Assembly: GCA_030760725.1 (NCBI GenBank) | Contig: JASWHV010000002.1 | Span: 56,971,900 to 57,035,899 of the forward strand | Reading direction: 5' to 3' | DNA from: Neostapfia colusana | Taxonomy: Eukaryota; Streptophyta; Magnoliopsida; Poales; Poaceae | Length of the DNA: 64,000 nucleotides | Shown: positions 53,144 through 64,000 of the stretch, piece by piece | Layout of the letters: each line of letters starts with the position of its first letter | How positions within the stretch are numbered: the stretch's first letter is position 1 | Notes under the pieces: model-generated | The model's database searches: none | Told to the model about the DNA's origin: nothing | The model's input: the letters and a program-made list of their open reading frames with translations, nothing else | Program-made: the position numbers and the translations under genes

Positions 53144-56100
53144 ATGGCAGAATATAAAAGGGATGATGAATGTGTTCAACATGCTGAGTTGTGTGACATG
53201 ATGAGGGAAATGACAGATACGTTCACCAAAACCCACGCATCAATAGAGGCGTCATTGACGACCTTGAATCGCCAACTTGCTGATCTTGTTGTTTGGATGG
53301 ATACTCTTGAGGCGCGGCTGCCTCTCGCTGGGGAACGTGAAGATGGTGCTTATAATATGAAAGATCATAACAATCAACCACGACTTCCACTTTATCTACG
53401 AGGTATGGGAGGTAATAATCATTATAATTACAATGATTGTCATAACAATTTTAATTGCCCTCTTGATGATCCTTTTGCTAAAGTCAAATTTACTATACCC
53501 TCTTTTTCTGGTGCTTATGATGCTGAGGCATATCTTGATTGAGAGATGACAGTAGAGCAGAAATTTAATGCCCACCTTGTTCCCGAACAACATAGAGTTT
53601 GTCAAGCCACTAGTGAGTTTAAGGATTTTGCCATCATATGGTGGAATGAACTTGTTAAAACCAGAACTGATCCTCCAACATGTGATAGATTAAAGGAAGC
53701 TATGCATGTTCGTTTTGTTCCTCCTTTTCAGCGGGACCTTCACAAAAATTGCAGCGCTTAGACCAAGGTAACATGTCCGTAGAGGAGTATTATCAAGAGT
53801 TACAAAAGGGTATGTTGCGCTGTGGGGTAGTAGAGGACATGTATGATAAAATAGCTCATTTTTGTGGGGGGTTGAGGCATGAAATTCAGGACATTGTTGA
53901 TTATAAGGAATATGATACTGTTAACAGATTATTTCAGCTGACTATGTTGGCAGAAAAAGAATTGCAGGGCAGCCAACAGCAGCAGCAACAACGCATGAGG
54001 AGAACCTTCACACCGCGTTCGACATCTACACCATCCAAAACAGCACCATCTTCGAGTTTTTGTACAGCCACTACACCATCCAATGGTGGCCAACGAACTT
54101 CACCTACTGCTCCTTTTCCTCGCGCGCCGGAGGGCAGCAAGATGACACCATTCAAGCCTACGTCTTCCACTCCTTCCACAAGTCAAACTTCCGACATTAA
54201 GTGTCACTGCTGCAAGGGAGTTGGTCATGTGATGAAAGATTGCCCTAGCAAACGAACATACATAGCACGAGATGATGGCGGGTATGATAGTACTTCGGAT
54301 GTTGAAGATGAATATTCTCTTGCTACTAACGTTGCAGGACCAAAAGATGACCACTATAGCACAGATGAAGAGGTACTTGGTACTGCAGCAACGGAAAATT
54401 ATAGAAGCATAATTGTGCAGCATGCTTTGAGCTCCAAAGTTGAGGCGGATGACAAGCTACAACGACACAATATTTTTCACATGTTTCTCATCGTCAAGGA
54501 CTGTCGTGTGCACACTATAATTGATGGAGGCAGCTGCAATAACTTGGTGAACAAGGATGTGGTCAAGAAACCTTGGTCGACAACAAGAGCACACCCTCAT
54601 CCATACCACATTCAGTGGTTCAACAACAGCGGTAATGTTAGGGTAACACAAACAGCGAGAGTACACTTTTCGATAGGTTCTTACCATGATTTTGCCGATT
54701 TTGATGTCGTACCTATAGATGCTTGTTCTCTTTTGTTGGGACGTCCTTGGGAATTTGATACGGATGCTATCCATCATGGTAGAACTAATAAAGGAAAGAA
54801 AATCACTTTGCTTCCTATGACTCCTGCTGAAATTGTGCATTTGGAGAAAAGTAAAACATGTGATAATAAGGCAACAAAATCACTAGACTCTGAAAATAGC
54901 AAGTAATTAAGTTAAAATCACCTTCGTTGCTCACAACTAAATCTTACCTTGCTGATTTATTTAATACCAAGGGGATGTACTATGCTTTAGTATGCAAATA
55001 AGCCATGTTTTCACTTCATGAAGTGTCCATTTCATTGCCCCTGCTGTTGCTAACCTTTTGCAGGATTTTGCGGATGTGTTTCCCCCCGAGATACCCCCTG
55101 GATTACCACCTATGAGGGGCATTGAACATAAGATCGACTTGATTCCAGGGGAAACTTTGCCAAATCGTGCGGCGTACAGGGCGAATCCAGAAGAGACAAG
55201 GGAAATTCAGCGACAAGTTCAAGATCTTTTGAACCGCGGGTATATTCGAGAAAGCCTTAGTCCTTGTTCTGTTCCTGTTCTTTTGGTTCCTAAGAAAGAT
55301 GGTAGCTGACGCATGTGTGTTGATTGTAGAGCGATTAATAACATCACCATTCGATATCATTATCCTATTCCTCACTTAGATGACATGCTTGATGAATTGA
55401 GTGGTGCTATTATTTTCACAAAAATTGACTTGCGTAGTGGTTACCACCAAATTAGAATGGCACTAGGAGATGAATGGAAAACTGCATTTAAAACCAAGTT
55501 TGGACTTTATGAGTGGTTAGTCATGCCTTTTGGTTTAACTAATGCACCTAGCACTTTTATGCGATTAATGAATGAGGTTTTACGTGCTTTTATTGAAAAA
55601 CTTGTGGTGGTTTACTTTGATGATATCCTCATTTACATCAAGTCATCTGAAGAACATCTTAATCATTTACGTGTTGTTTTCAGTGTCTTGAGAGATGCAC
55701 GTTTGTTTGGCAACCTCGAAAAGTGCATCTTTTGCACCAATCAAGTTTCATTTCTTGGATATGTCATTTCATCGCAGGGAATTGAGATGGATGAGGCAAA
55801 AATTGTGGCGATCACTAGCTGGCCAACTCCATCGACCGTCACGCAGGTGCATAGTTTTCTTGGTCTTGCAGGTTTTTATCGATGCTTTGTGCGGGATTTC
55901 AGCACCATTGCAGCACCTCTCCATGAACTGACAAAGAAGGGAGTGCAGTTTCGATGGGGCGAACAGCAGCAACAATCTTTTGATGTTCTCAAATCAAAGC
56001 TTACACAAGCACCATTGCTACAACTACCTGATTTTGACAAGACATTTGAGCTAGAATATGATGCAAGAGGCATTGGTATTGGAGATGTTCTCATACAAGG

Positions 56101-57981
56101 AGGTAAACCCGTTGCATTCTTTAATGAAAAATTGCATGGTCCTTCTCTAAATTATTCTACTTATTATAAGGAATTATATGCCTTAGTGCGAGTTCTACAA
56201 ACTTGGCAACATTACCTTTGGTCTAAGGAGTTCGTCATACATTCCGATCATGAATCTTTGAAGTATCTTAAGTGTCAAACCAATCTGAATAAACGACATG
56301 CTAAATGGATTGAGTCCATAGAATCGTTTCCATACATCATTAAGCATAAGAAAGGGAAGGAGAATGTTATTGCAGATGCATTATCTAGACGTTACACCAT
56401 GCTGTCCCAACTTGATCATAAAATATTTGGTTTGGAAACAATAAAAGGATTATATCCTACTGATTTGGACTTCAAAGATGCCTTTGAAAATTATAGAGAA
56501 GGAAGAAATTGGAATAAATATGTACTACGGGAAGGCCTCCTCTATCGTGCTAACAAGCTATGTGTTCCTGCTAGTTCCGTTTGCCTATTACTTTTGCAGG
56601 AAGCACATGGAGGAGGTTTGATGGGACATTTTGGAGTGAAGAAAACCGAGGACGTGCTGGCCACACACTTCTTTTGGCTAAAGATGAGACGTGATGTCGA
56701 GCGCTACGTGTCACAATGCACTACTTGCAATAAAGCTAAGTCTCGACTTAACCCACATGGTCTTTATATGCCTCTTCCTGTTCCTAGTGTACCTTGGCAG
56801 GATATTTCCATGGATTTTGTTTTGGGATTGCCTAGGACTAAGAGGGGGAGGGATAGTATTTTTGTGGTTGTTGATCATTTCTCCAAAATGGCACATTATA
56901 TACCTTTTCTTAAGAATGATAATGCCTCACACATTACTGATTTGTTTATGACGGAAATTATTCGTTTACATGGTGTGCCAAATACCATTGTTTCTGATCG
57001 TGATGCAAAATTTTTAAGTCATTTTTGGAGAACTTTGTGGTATAAATTGGGAACCAAGCTGCTTTTTTCAACCACATGTCACCCACAAACCGATAGATAA
57101 ACTGAGGTAGTAAATCGTACTCTATCCACTATGTTGCGTGCTGTTTTAAAAACAAATTTAAAGGGTTGGGAGGATTGTTTACCACATATAGAATTTGTTT
57201 ACAACAGGTCAGTTCACTCTACTACAAAGGTAAGCCCATTCCAGGTAGTGTATGGTTTAAATCCCCGTGCTCCTATTGATTTATTACCTTTGCCTCCTTC
57301 TGAAACTATAAATTTGGATGCTACACAACGATCTGAATTCATTCTTAAAATGCATGAAACTATAAAGAAAAATATTGAAAGGATGAATGAGAAGTATAGA
57401 ATTTCTGGTAGTAAAGGTAGAAAAGAAGTAAAACTTGAACCAGGGGACTTGGTATGGCTACATTTGAGAAAAGAACGATTCCCTCATTGAGAAAATCTAA
57501 ACTTATGCCACTAGCTGCTGGTCCTTATAAGATTGTTTAAAAGATCAATGACAATGCATATAAGCTTGAGTTGCCTCCCGATTTTGGGGTTAGTCCCACA
57601 TTTAACATTTCAGATTTACGACCATACTTGGGAGAAGAAGATGATCTTGAGTCGAGGACGACTCCGATTCAAGAGGGGAAGGATGATGAGGACATCACAA
57701 CAGTGGATACTCACATTGATATACAAGGACCAATCACAAGAGCACGAGCACGGTTACTAAATCAGCAGGTGAACTCGTTCCTAACTTCCTACCCATGTGA
57801 GTTTGAGAATGGATTGCTATTTAATGATTTAATTGTTATTAGGAACCATGGACATGATCAACAAGTAAAGGGAGGAGGATTTGAGGACGTGGAGAACCAG
57901 ATGGGACGTACACAAGTTGATGGAAACAGTTGCCAACTCGGACTCGAGTTTAACTCGGAGTCCAGGAGCAGTCCATCTTAA
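53144..57981 (+). pseudogene. Element E2 gag-pol, broken, running into the 3' LTR
   Basis: It starts at 53144 (MAEYKRDDECVQHAELCDMM). Gag DPFAKVKFTIPSFSGAYDAE, knuckle CHCCKGVGHVMKDC (about 54210-54250), protease IIDGGSCNNLV (about 54520), RT with YFDD (about 55615), RNase H, integrase CTTCNKAKSRLNPHG, SMDFVLGLPRTKRG (about 56810), SDRDAKFLSHFWR. Tail 57571-57981: LEPPDFG-like module, LGEEDDLESRTTPIQEGKDD and then GPITRARARLLNQQVNSFL inside the 3' LTR, ending about 298 bp into it. Damage: stops at 53540, 55307 and 57098; frameshifts near 53755, 54910-55050, 57110 and 57490-57540. Closely similar to E1. Confidence 0.9.
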
Positions 57982-58548
57982 AACGGACGCCCAGGATGCA
58001 TAGGGACTCCGTTTTCGGCGTTCTACATATGCATGGAAAGATGAGAAGATAAAGTTTCCAATGGTTCTGTTCCCACATTAAAATTCGCCAGGAGACATTG
58101 GGAATTGCCGAAACAAGTCGAATTCAGAGTTCTGTCCGGTGCTGCACCACCGTATTGGGCTTTTGGGCCTTGTATCCCGTATGAGTCCATAAGGGACGCA
58201 TCTAAGGGTCTTATGGCAGAACCCTAGCCTTTAAATATTGTAGCCTCTGGCCAAATTTGTTGGGTTTTGCTTAGATTAAACAATCTCGCCGTTCTACGGT
58301 TTGTGAGACCCCAAATTTGCAATTTCAGATTGCATCTGCATCGTTCTTGCTTGTGTTCTCGTTTGCACCTGCAGGGATAGCCTTCTTGGCGAGGTCAAGC
58401 GTGTGAAGCACGATTGATAACCAACGGAGCAGCGGTGTAGTGATTGCAGGGGTAATTCGGGTCTGCTCGAGTGCCTCGGATCATCAACGTCGAGATCTCC
58501 ACTTCAATCGACCTACCTTTCAGAAGATCGGGCCTAAACCACTCATCA
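57684..58548 (+). repeat. 3' LTR of element E2 (865 bp)
   Basis: Pairs with 50980-51843. It is preceded by the purine-rich AAGAGGGGAAGGA (57671-57683), which is also coding. The TATA region is changed relative to the 5' LTR (TTTAAATATTG near 58231). Confidence 0.92.
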
Positions 58549-59072
58549 CAGAGGGGTCTGGAACATCTTCCTCCATTTGCAGAAGGTCTACAGCTTCTTG
58601 GTCTTGGTGTCCAGCCACCAGGAGCTAGGACCCGGGAACATCCTGGGCCGGAGTTACGCCAAGCTCCCCTGTGGGGCCCGGGTTCTAAGACTCGCGACCA
58701 GCAGTAGGCTCTTTGCTTGGTGCTTGGAGTCGCTCAGGTTCTGGATGTTCAGAGACCAGGACCATACTAACAACTTCTTCCTCTGCGGAAGTATAGAGCA
58801 GCAGGTGCTCACCCGGCTCTGGGGCGACCATGATCGGTAGTGAGGTGAGGTACTGCTTCAGCTCTTGGAACGCCTTGTTGGCTTCTTCAGTCCAGACAAA
58901 GGGTCCGGACTTCCGCAAAAGCTTAAAGAACGGGAGAGCACGCTCTGCTAGTCAGGAGATGAACCGACTGAGTGCGGCCTGGCATCCCGTAAGCTTCTGG
59001 ACGTCCTTGACTCGGGTGGGTGGTCGCATCATCATCTATAGCCTTGATCTTGTCGGGGTTAGCTTCAATTCC
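58549..59072 (-). pseudogene. Element T RT thumb and RNase H start, broken
   Basis: Minus-strand pieces include FVWTEEANKAFQELKQYLTS and GEHLLLYTSAEEEVVSMVLV (58685-58918), matching the start of RNase H in Tat elements. Stops and shifts on both sides. Joins 50760-50979 across E2. Confidence 0.75.
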
Positions 59073-59759
59073 TCAGTGCGAGACTAGGAAACTGAGGAGC
59101 TTCCCGGCAGGAACTCTGAATACGCACTTATCCGGGTTTAACTTGGTCCAAGTTGTGCCTAGCTTATCAAAGACTAAGGCTAAGTTGTCCAACAGAGATG
59201 TATGCGACTTGACTTTCACCACGATGTCATCAACGTACACTTTCACTAAATCCCTTAGTAGATCCCCGAATGTCTTATGCCTGGCACGCCCAAAGGTGGG
59301 CAAGACATTTTTAAGACCATAAGGCATATAGATATAACAATAAAGTCCGCCTACTGTTATAAAAACAGTGTGCTCTTCATCTTCCTTAGACATCGGTATT
59401 TGATGAAAACCGGAATAAGCATCCAGGATGCACAACAGATCACTGCCAGAAGTAGAATCTACAATTTGATCAATTCGTGGGAGGGGAAAGGGGTCTTTAG
59501 GGCATTCCTTGTTTAGACTAGTGTAGTTGATGAACACCCCTAGCTTCCCACCAGCCTTGGGTACCATGACGGGGTTGGCCAGGCGCCATCTTGGGTGGTG
59601 GACTTCACGGATGAAACCGGCATCGAGTAGCTTCTTGATTTCTTCATGAATGAAGTTCTGCCGCTCGACGGACTGCTTCTGAGGCTTCTGCATCACCGGC
59701 TTAGCATCGGGGTGGATCTTCAGATGGTGCTCGATCACCTTCCCGGGGATCCCGGGCAT
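59073..59759 (-). pseudogene. Element T reverse transcriptase
   Basis: A 228-codon open stretch covering RT fingers and palm: LLDAGFIREVHHPRW, NPVMVPKAGGKLGVFINYT, CPKDPFPLPRIDQIVD, the catalytic YVDDIVVK, then NPDKCVFRVPAGKLLSF. YVDD and LPRIDQIVD are typical of the Tat lineage. A frameshift separates it from the protease part upstream. Confidence 0.88.
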
Positions 59760-59821
59760 TTGCGATGGTTGCCAAGCAAATACATTAACATTAGCTTGGA
59801 GAAGGTGATGAGCGCGAGTTC

Positions 59822-60547
59822 CTATTTGCTACCCAAGTTTCCCGCAATGCGGGTGGTCTCGGCAGCATCCTCGCCTACCTGGATAACCTTGACCGGGACC
59901 TCCTCCTCACCCGAAGGTTGTATGCGGGGCACAGAGGATGAGCCACGCTGTCGTGTGCTGGGTGGCTCCTTGCTTGTGCCAACACTCCCGGAGGCCTCCA
60001 CCTTTAAAGCTGCCAGAGCCTGGAGCTTCTCCAGCGCTGCGACTCCGGCGGCCCGATCTGCTCGGACTCTGAGGACGCCACTCGGGGTCGGCATCTTTAG
60101 TGCTAGGTAGCTGTAAAGAGCTACGGCCATGAACTGGTACAACGCCGCCCCACCGAGGATGGCGTTGAAGGGGAGCTTGACCTCCGCAACGTCGAAGACG
60201 ACGCTCTTGGTGCAGTAGTTCTCAGGCGTCCCGAATGTCACCGGGATGGAGATGCTACCGCGTGGGAGAATGGACCCTGGGCCCATTCCATAGAATGGGC
60301 GCGACGGGGCCAGCTTTCCCATGGGGATCTGCAGTTTTTGGAAGGCTGCAAGACTGATGAGGTTGAGGCTCGCTCCTCCATCGACCAGCATGTTGTAGAG
60401 CTTCACGTTAGCTATGGTCAGGGAGACGATGAGCGGTAGCTGCTTGGCTCCCGCCATGTTCTTCAGGTAGTCGGAGGCGGTGAAGCTGATCTCCGTATCC
60501 ATCCACTTGCGGTAGAGAGCCGGCTTGGGGGTAGGCGATACTGCCAT
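59822..60547 (-). pseudogene. Element T protease region
   Basis: A 241-codon stretch with EISFTASDYLKNMAGAKQLP, the protease active site MLVDGGASLNLISLAAFQ, GSISIPVTFGTPENY and FNAILGGAALYQFMAV. DGGAS in place of DSGA is the usual form in this lineage. Part of the broken gag-pol. Confidence 0.85.
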
Positions 60548-61016
60548 GACCTCTCGTCGGAGGGTCTTGACGTCTCGTCGGGACGTGGTGTCCCATGACC
60601 CCCCTGGACATCACATGAAGCGTCTTTTGACACCCATCCGGGATGTGGCCAGGGTCAGAGCCCTCTCCGTGGTCATAGACGGCCTTCAACCTCTCGGCAC
60701 CCTGGTACTCCGTCTCCTGACCATTGCTGACCTCTGGGTCAGCTCTTTGCTTGCCCCCCCGCTGGTGAAAGGGCGCGCTATCCTGGCGCTGCTGTCGGAG
60801 TTCTCGGAAGCGCCCTGCTAGCTTCTGTATATCCCGGCACTCACTGGCACTGTGCCGTTTGGAGTTGTGGACTGGGCACCGCTGGTCGCTGCCATCGCTG
60901 TCGGGCTGCTGTCACGGGCGCTTGGCGGTGCGCGGCCCCCGGCCCCCTGCAGCCGCTAGCGAGTTGAGCGCGGCAACGACCATGTGGTCGACGTTGTTGC
61001 ACCACTGCTCAGCAGC
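60548..61016 (-). pseudogene. Element T gag C-terminal part
   Basis: The minus strand gives a CCHH-like motif CPVHNSKRHSASECRDIQKL (about 60820-60880) and FRELRQQRQDSAPFH, characteristic of Tat-type gag, with AAEQWCNNVDHMVVAALNSL before a stop at 60912-60914. Homology ends at about 61016, where AT-rich sequence unrelated to gag begins. The N-terminal gag and the 5' LTR of T are not found in the window. Confidence 0.75.
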
Positions 61017-62100
61017 AAATGGGGAAAGGGCATGAGATATGCTACAACTTTGTAATTCAAAGTTTTGCCAAAACTGGAGAAGAATTAACTGGAATTGTGG
61101 ATTCAAACTAGGTACCTCTGGGGAGGTGCTGTCAAAATCCTGCCAGAAATTCTGTTAAATCTGAACAATCATATATTTCGATACAGAAATGCAAAGAGGT
61201 AATATAAATACATTTTGAAAAGCTTGTGAAGTTCTTTAAAATGTTTCTGTTCAACCTCAGGGCAGAATCCTTCTGTAAAGAGGTGAAATTCGCAGTACAA
61301 GTGAAATTGTCCAGAGTACCCAAAGGCTGTGCATAGTTTCTGTACTGATTGGAGTTTTGCTTAAAACTTCCTGTATAAAAGTTGTAAAATGGGAGAATCT
61401 TAAAAAATCTAGAAAGATTATAAATTGTTCTTCAACTTTGAAATTATGATTTTGGTCCATATATGTTTCTAACTGTATGGAGAAGTTGACTCAAAGTGAG
61501 CACTTACAGGGGAGGTGCTGCTGAAATTCTTCCAGAATTTATGTCCACTCTAAAATCTCATAACTTTCGATCTAGAACTTAGTTGAGTGAAAATAAATAC
61601 TCATTGAAAATATATGAAAGTCTTCTCCAACTTTTCTGTTCATTCCCACAACAGATTCACAAGTTAAATTAGGATTTTATATCCTAGAACAGAAGCTGGT
61701 TCAGTTTCTGTACTTTTTAGTTTTTGGACCATCACTTCCTGTCTACATTTTTTCAAAGGTTGTGTGATACATTTCTGAAAATCTGGTGAGTTATTCTACA
61801 ACTTTGTAGTTGTGAGTCTTGACAAACTGGATTTTTAACTGTATGTAAAAGTTGAATCAAAACGGGTACCTCTCGGTGGGGTACTGCCCTAATTCTCCCT
61901 TAATTTCTATCAACTTTCAAACTTCATATCTTTTGAACCTGAACTGATATGGAGTCACATAAATAACCTTTAGAAGGATACTGAAGTTATCCAGAACTTT
62001 GGTATTCTCCTCTTGTCTTAATTCTGCTGCTATGAATTTTTTAGTGCAGACAGGTCAGTTGTGAACCGAGTTGTCGGGAAGCTGATCGGTCAAGCACCGG
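61017..62100 (+). repeat. Leader-like repeat related to element A
   Basis: AT-rich sequence made of about three diverged units of roughly 370-390 bp, each with a phrase like GGTACCTCTGGGGAGGTGCTG (about 61112, 61498, 61865) followed by CCAGAAATT or similar and by CAACTTTG/TTGTAG phrases. The reverse complement of the leader of A (about 11500-12330) has the same phrase and order. I read it as a fragment of an A-related element in plus orientation. No ORF of note. Confidence 0.55.
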
Positions 62101-63110
62101 ATGACTTGTTGTAAGTAGGAGTGTTTTTATACTCTCAGAAGTTCATAACATGATCCTAGTACTCTCCATAGTATCATTGTCGACTTCAACTACAGAAGGT
62201 GGTCATGTACAAGACCATCCCTAGAGATGAAGATATACCACAACATCAACCCTCTCGGCAATCAAAATTGGTGTAGTTTCCGCTCTAGGAGGCTAGGGTT
62301 GTGCATTACCTTCCCATAAAAATATTATGGATTAAGTCCTCGATATCCTACTTTGGAACTTAAGGAGGGAGGAGTACATCCAAGTAAACCAAAGCATGGA
62401 TCAACCATTTGTTATACAACAAAGTATGACATCACTAAGAAACAGGAGGGAATTACACCTTCAAGTAATCAAAATTTAAGTACAAGATCCGTCATCATTA
62501 GGAAAGATGATAGTTTCAATGTCTTCACCACGCACACACAAAGGCTCACCATAATCGCAAGAGTTAACAGAAGAAGAATATTTAGCAAGTCACAATTTGT
62601 GACAACTCAAGTAACCTCAACCCAGTATGATGATGTCCTAACTGGGAGCTAGGACTAGTAGTTCATTCTTTACACTGAACCATCGTGCCTCTTTTGACAT
62701 GCCCCCTATTATCAGGAGGTTAGGTGAAGACTTATAAAAAGGGAGAAGGTACAGCCAACGTATTGTAGCTAAGTTTCCATGTAATATTTCCCCACCATCT
62801 TGTCAAACATTTGACATAATTCCATTGAACTTGGTCACAGCGTGAAAGTGGTAATCCTTGTTTAGCACCTTTCATGACCAAGTATTTGTACTTTGCAAAA
62901 GTTTAGATGATTCTTAATAGTGTTTGAATTGTAGTATTAACTCTTGCTCAAAATATAAAAGGTGATGCACCATACATATTGAAAAGCAGTGAGAAATGTG
63001 CAACCTATCGTGCACAACACCTTGTTTGCACCATACATATGCACCATTTTGCATCGTACATATGCATCATTTGCACCATACCATGTGCATATGCATTGCA
63101 CCATATAACA
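62101..63110. other. Unassigned stretch with TATA-like box and CATATG-rich repeat
   Basis: No family recognised. The plus ORF 62353-62652 (99 codons, basic, no domain) is weak. CTTATAAAAAGGG lies at 62730-62742 and could be an LTR promoter. 62960-63110 repeats TGCACCATACATATGCACC-like phrases about six times. It could be the remains of an LTR or a separate small element. Confidence 0.35.
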
Positions 63111-64000
63111 TGGGAAATACCAAAGTGAAAGTTGCCTAGAGGGTGTGAATAGGCGGAAAATCTGAAATACGGCTTAATAAAAATAATTATTTCACAGAGT
63201 ACAGACTAGTCCGGTCCTGAGGGCGGACTAGTCCGGTCACAGAGAGTTTTAGCTCAACAAGGCAAGAACACAAGATTTATCCCGTGGTTCAGCTCCACAA
63301 AGAAGCCTACGTCCACGTTGAGGAGTCCACCAAGGACCAGGTTGCTCTCAACCTTTTCCTCACCAAGCCACCACCAAGGTTGGCTTGTTGTTCCACAATG
63401 TCACAAATGCTTCACAATAAATCATGGGGCAACTCACAACTTAAGGCCCCCACGAGAACTCAGCTCAAAGCACTTACAAACCAATGCCCTCAATAGCACA
63501 CTTCTCACTTAGTGCTAGAGAATCAACAAAGAGCTCTATGGTGCACACTCCCCTTCTTCTTCTCTTCCCAAAACTCACAAACCCTCAAAAACACACTTAG
63601 GGCTCCAAGAATTTGAAAAGAGGGGACTAGAAAAGCTCTAGCAAGGCTATTTCGGTGTTAGGGTGCTTGTTCCTTCCTTTGAGGCACGTGCAACGCCTTT
63701 ATATAGAGGTCCCGGAAACTAGCAGTTGCCAACAGCAAAAGTCCGGACTAGTCTACCCTTTAACTCTGGACTAGTCCGGACTACGAGGACCGATGACATC
63801 ACCCTTCACCTACTAAACGGTCAGATTCTACCAACTAAACGGTCACATTCTACAGACTAGTCCGTTCCACAACGGACTAGTCTGATCTCACACAGAAACT
63901 ATTGTTCCAATTGAGAACGGACAAGTCTGGTCCACCGGTCAAGTCCGGCCTCCAGGGCGGAAAAGTCCGACCATCCAAGACTTTGTCTCTTCAGCTATTT
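63111..64000 (-). repeat. SIRE-like copia LTR fragment, cut by window edge
   Basis: It resembles the copia LTR at 24173-25811: a start with AGAGGGTGTGAATAGG close to AGAGGGGGGTGAATGG, then arrays of the core GGACTAGTCCGG (63207-63240, 63742-63781, 63853-63893, 63915-63980). No primer binding site is seen before it, so orientation rests on the likeness alone. ORFs at 63284-63512 are not supported. Confidence 0.5.

Larger units (their letters stand above)
50980..58548 (+). mobile_element. Element E2: CRM-like Ty3/gypsy element, decayed
   Basis: A 7569-bp element with LTRs 50980-51843 and 57684-58548 and target duplication CAGAG (50975-50979 and 58549-58553), inserted in T's RNase H. Length and LTR size are close to those of maize CRM2 as I remember them. 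More than 40 differences between LTRs by eye (about 5 percent) make it older than A or C. Confidence 0.93.

Noticed and set aside
62353..62652. 99-codon basic ORF as a gene
   Set aside because: Low-complexity composition, no domain, no recognisable start context, and repeat-derived surroundings.

Overview
This window looks like nuclear heterochromatin of a grass (Poaceae). I find no host gene, rRNA, tRNA or CRISPR array. Nearly everything is LTR retrotransposon sequence: Ty3/gypsy chromoviruses with a C-terminal chromodomain, CRM-like chromoviruses whose reading frame runs into the 3' LTR, a Tat-type gypsy element with an antisense ORF, and SIRE-like Ty1/copia fragments. Grass origin is inferred from these element types and their GC-rich LTR promoters. 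I cannot name the species. Element letters below are my own labels.

Layout. The oldest visible host is T, a broken Tat element on the minus strand that runs off the left edge: antisense ORF 25814-26255, integrase 27276-28235, RNase H 35282-35669 and 50760-50979, and RT, protease and gag 58549-61016. Elements have landed inside it. S (copia, minus) lies at 22371-25811. B (chromovirus, plus, decayed) lies inside S at 890-1569 and 16998-22370. D (minus LTR, 1-889) and A (complete, minus, 1570-16997, 5-bp duplication AAGAT) lie inside B. E1 (CRM-like, minus) is at 28236-35281. H (solo LTR, minus, duplication TTTGC) is at 35670-37252 and 48910-50759. C (complete, plus, 37253-48909, duplication TAAGT) lies inside H. 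E2 (CRM-like, plus, 50980-58548, duplication CAGAG) is also in T. To the right of T, 61017-62100 resembles the leader of A, 62101-63110 is unassigned, and 63111-64000 looks like a SIRE-type LTR cut by the window edge.

Two elements are recent. A has two 4.04-kb LTRs with about 32 differences by eye, and one in-frame stop in its integrase. C has an uninterrupted 1489-codon gag-pol, but its 5' LTR has been remade: downstream of the TATA box the sequence folds back into an inverted copy of itself and of the flanking H LTR, then switches back into the normal LTR tail, giving a roughly 4-kb inverted repeat.

A and C both carry an extra sense-strand ORF (orf0) between the primer binding site and gag. 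In both elements, orf0 and gag-pol each begin at or 1 base after a good 3' splice-acceptor consensus, which suggests that alternative splicing chooses between orf0 and gag-pol. This module and the fold-back LTR are the most interesting parts of the window.
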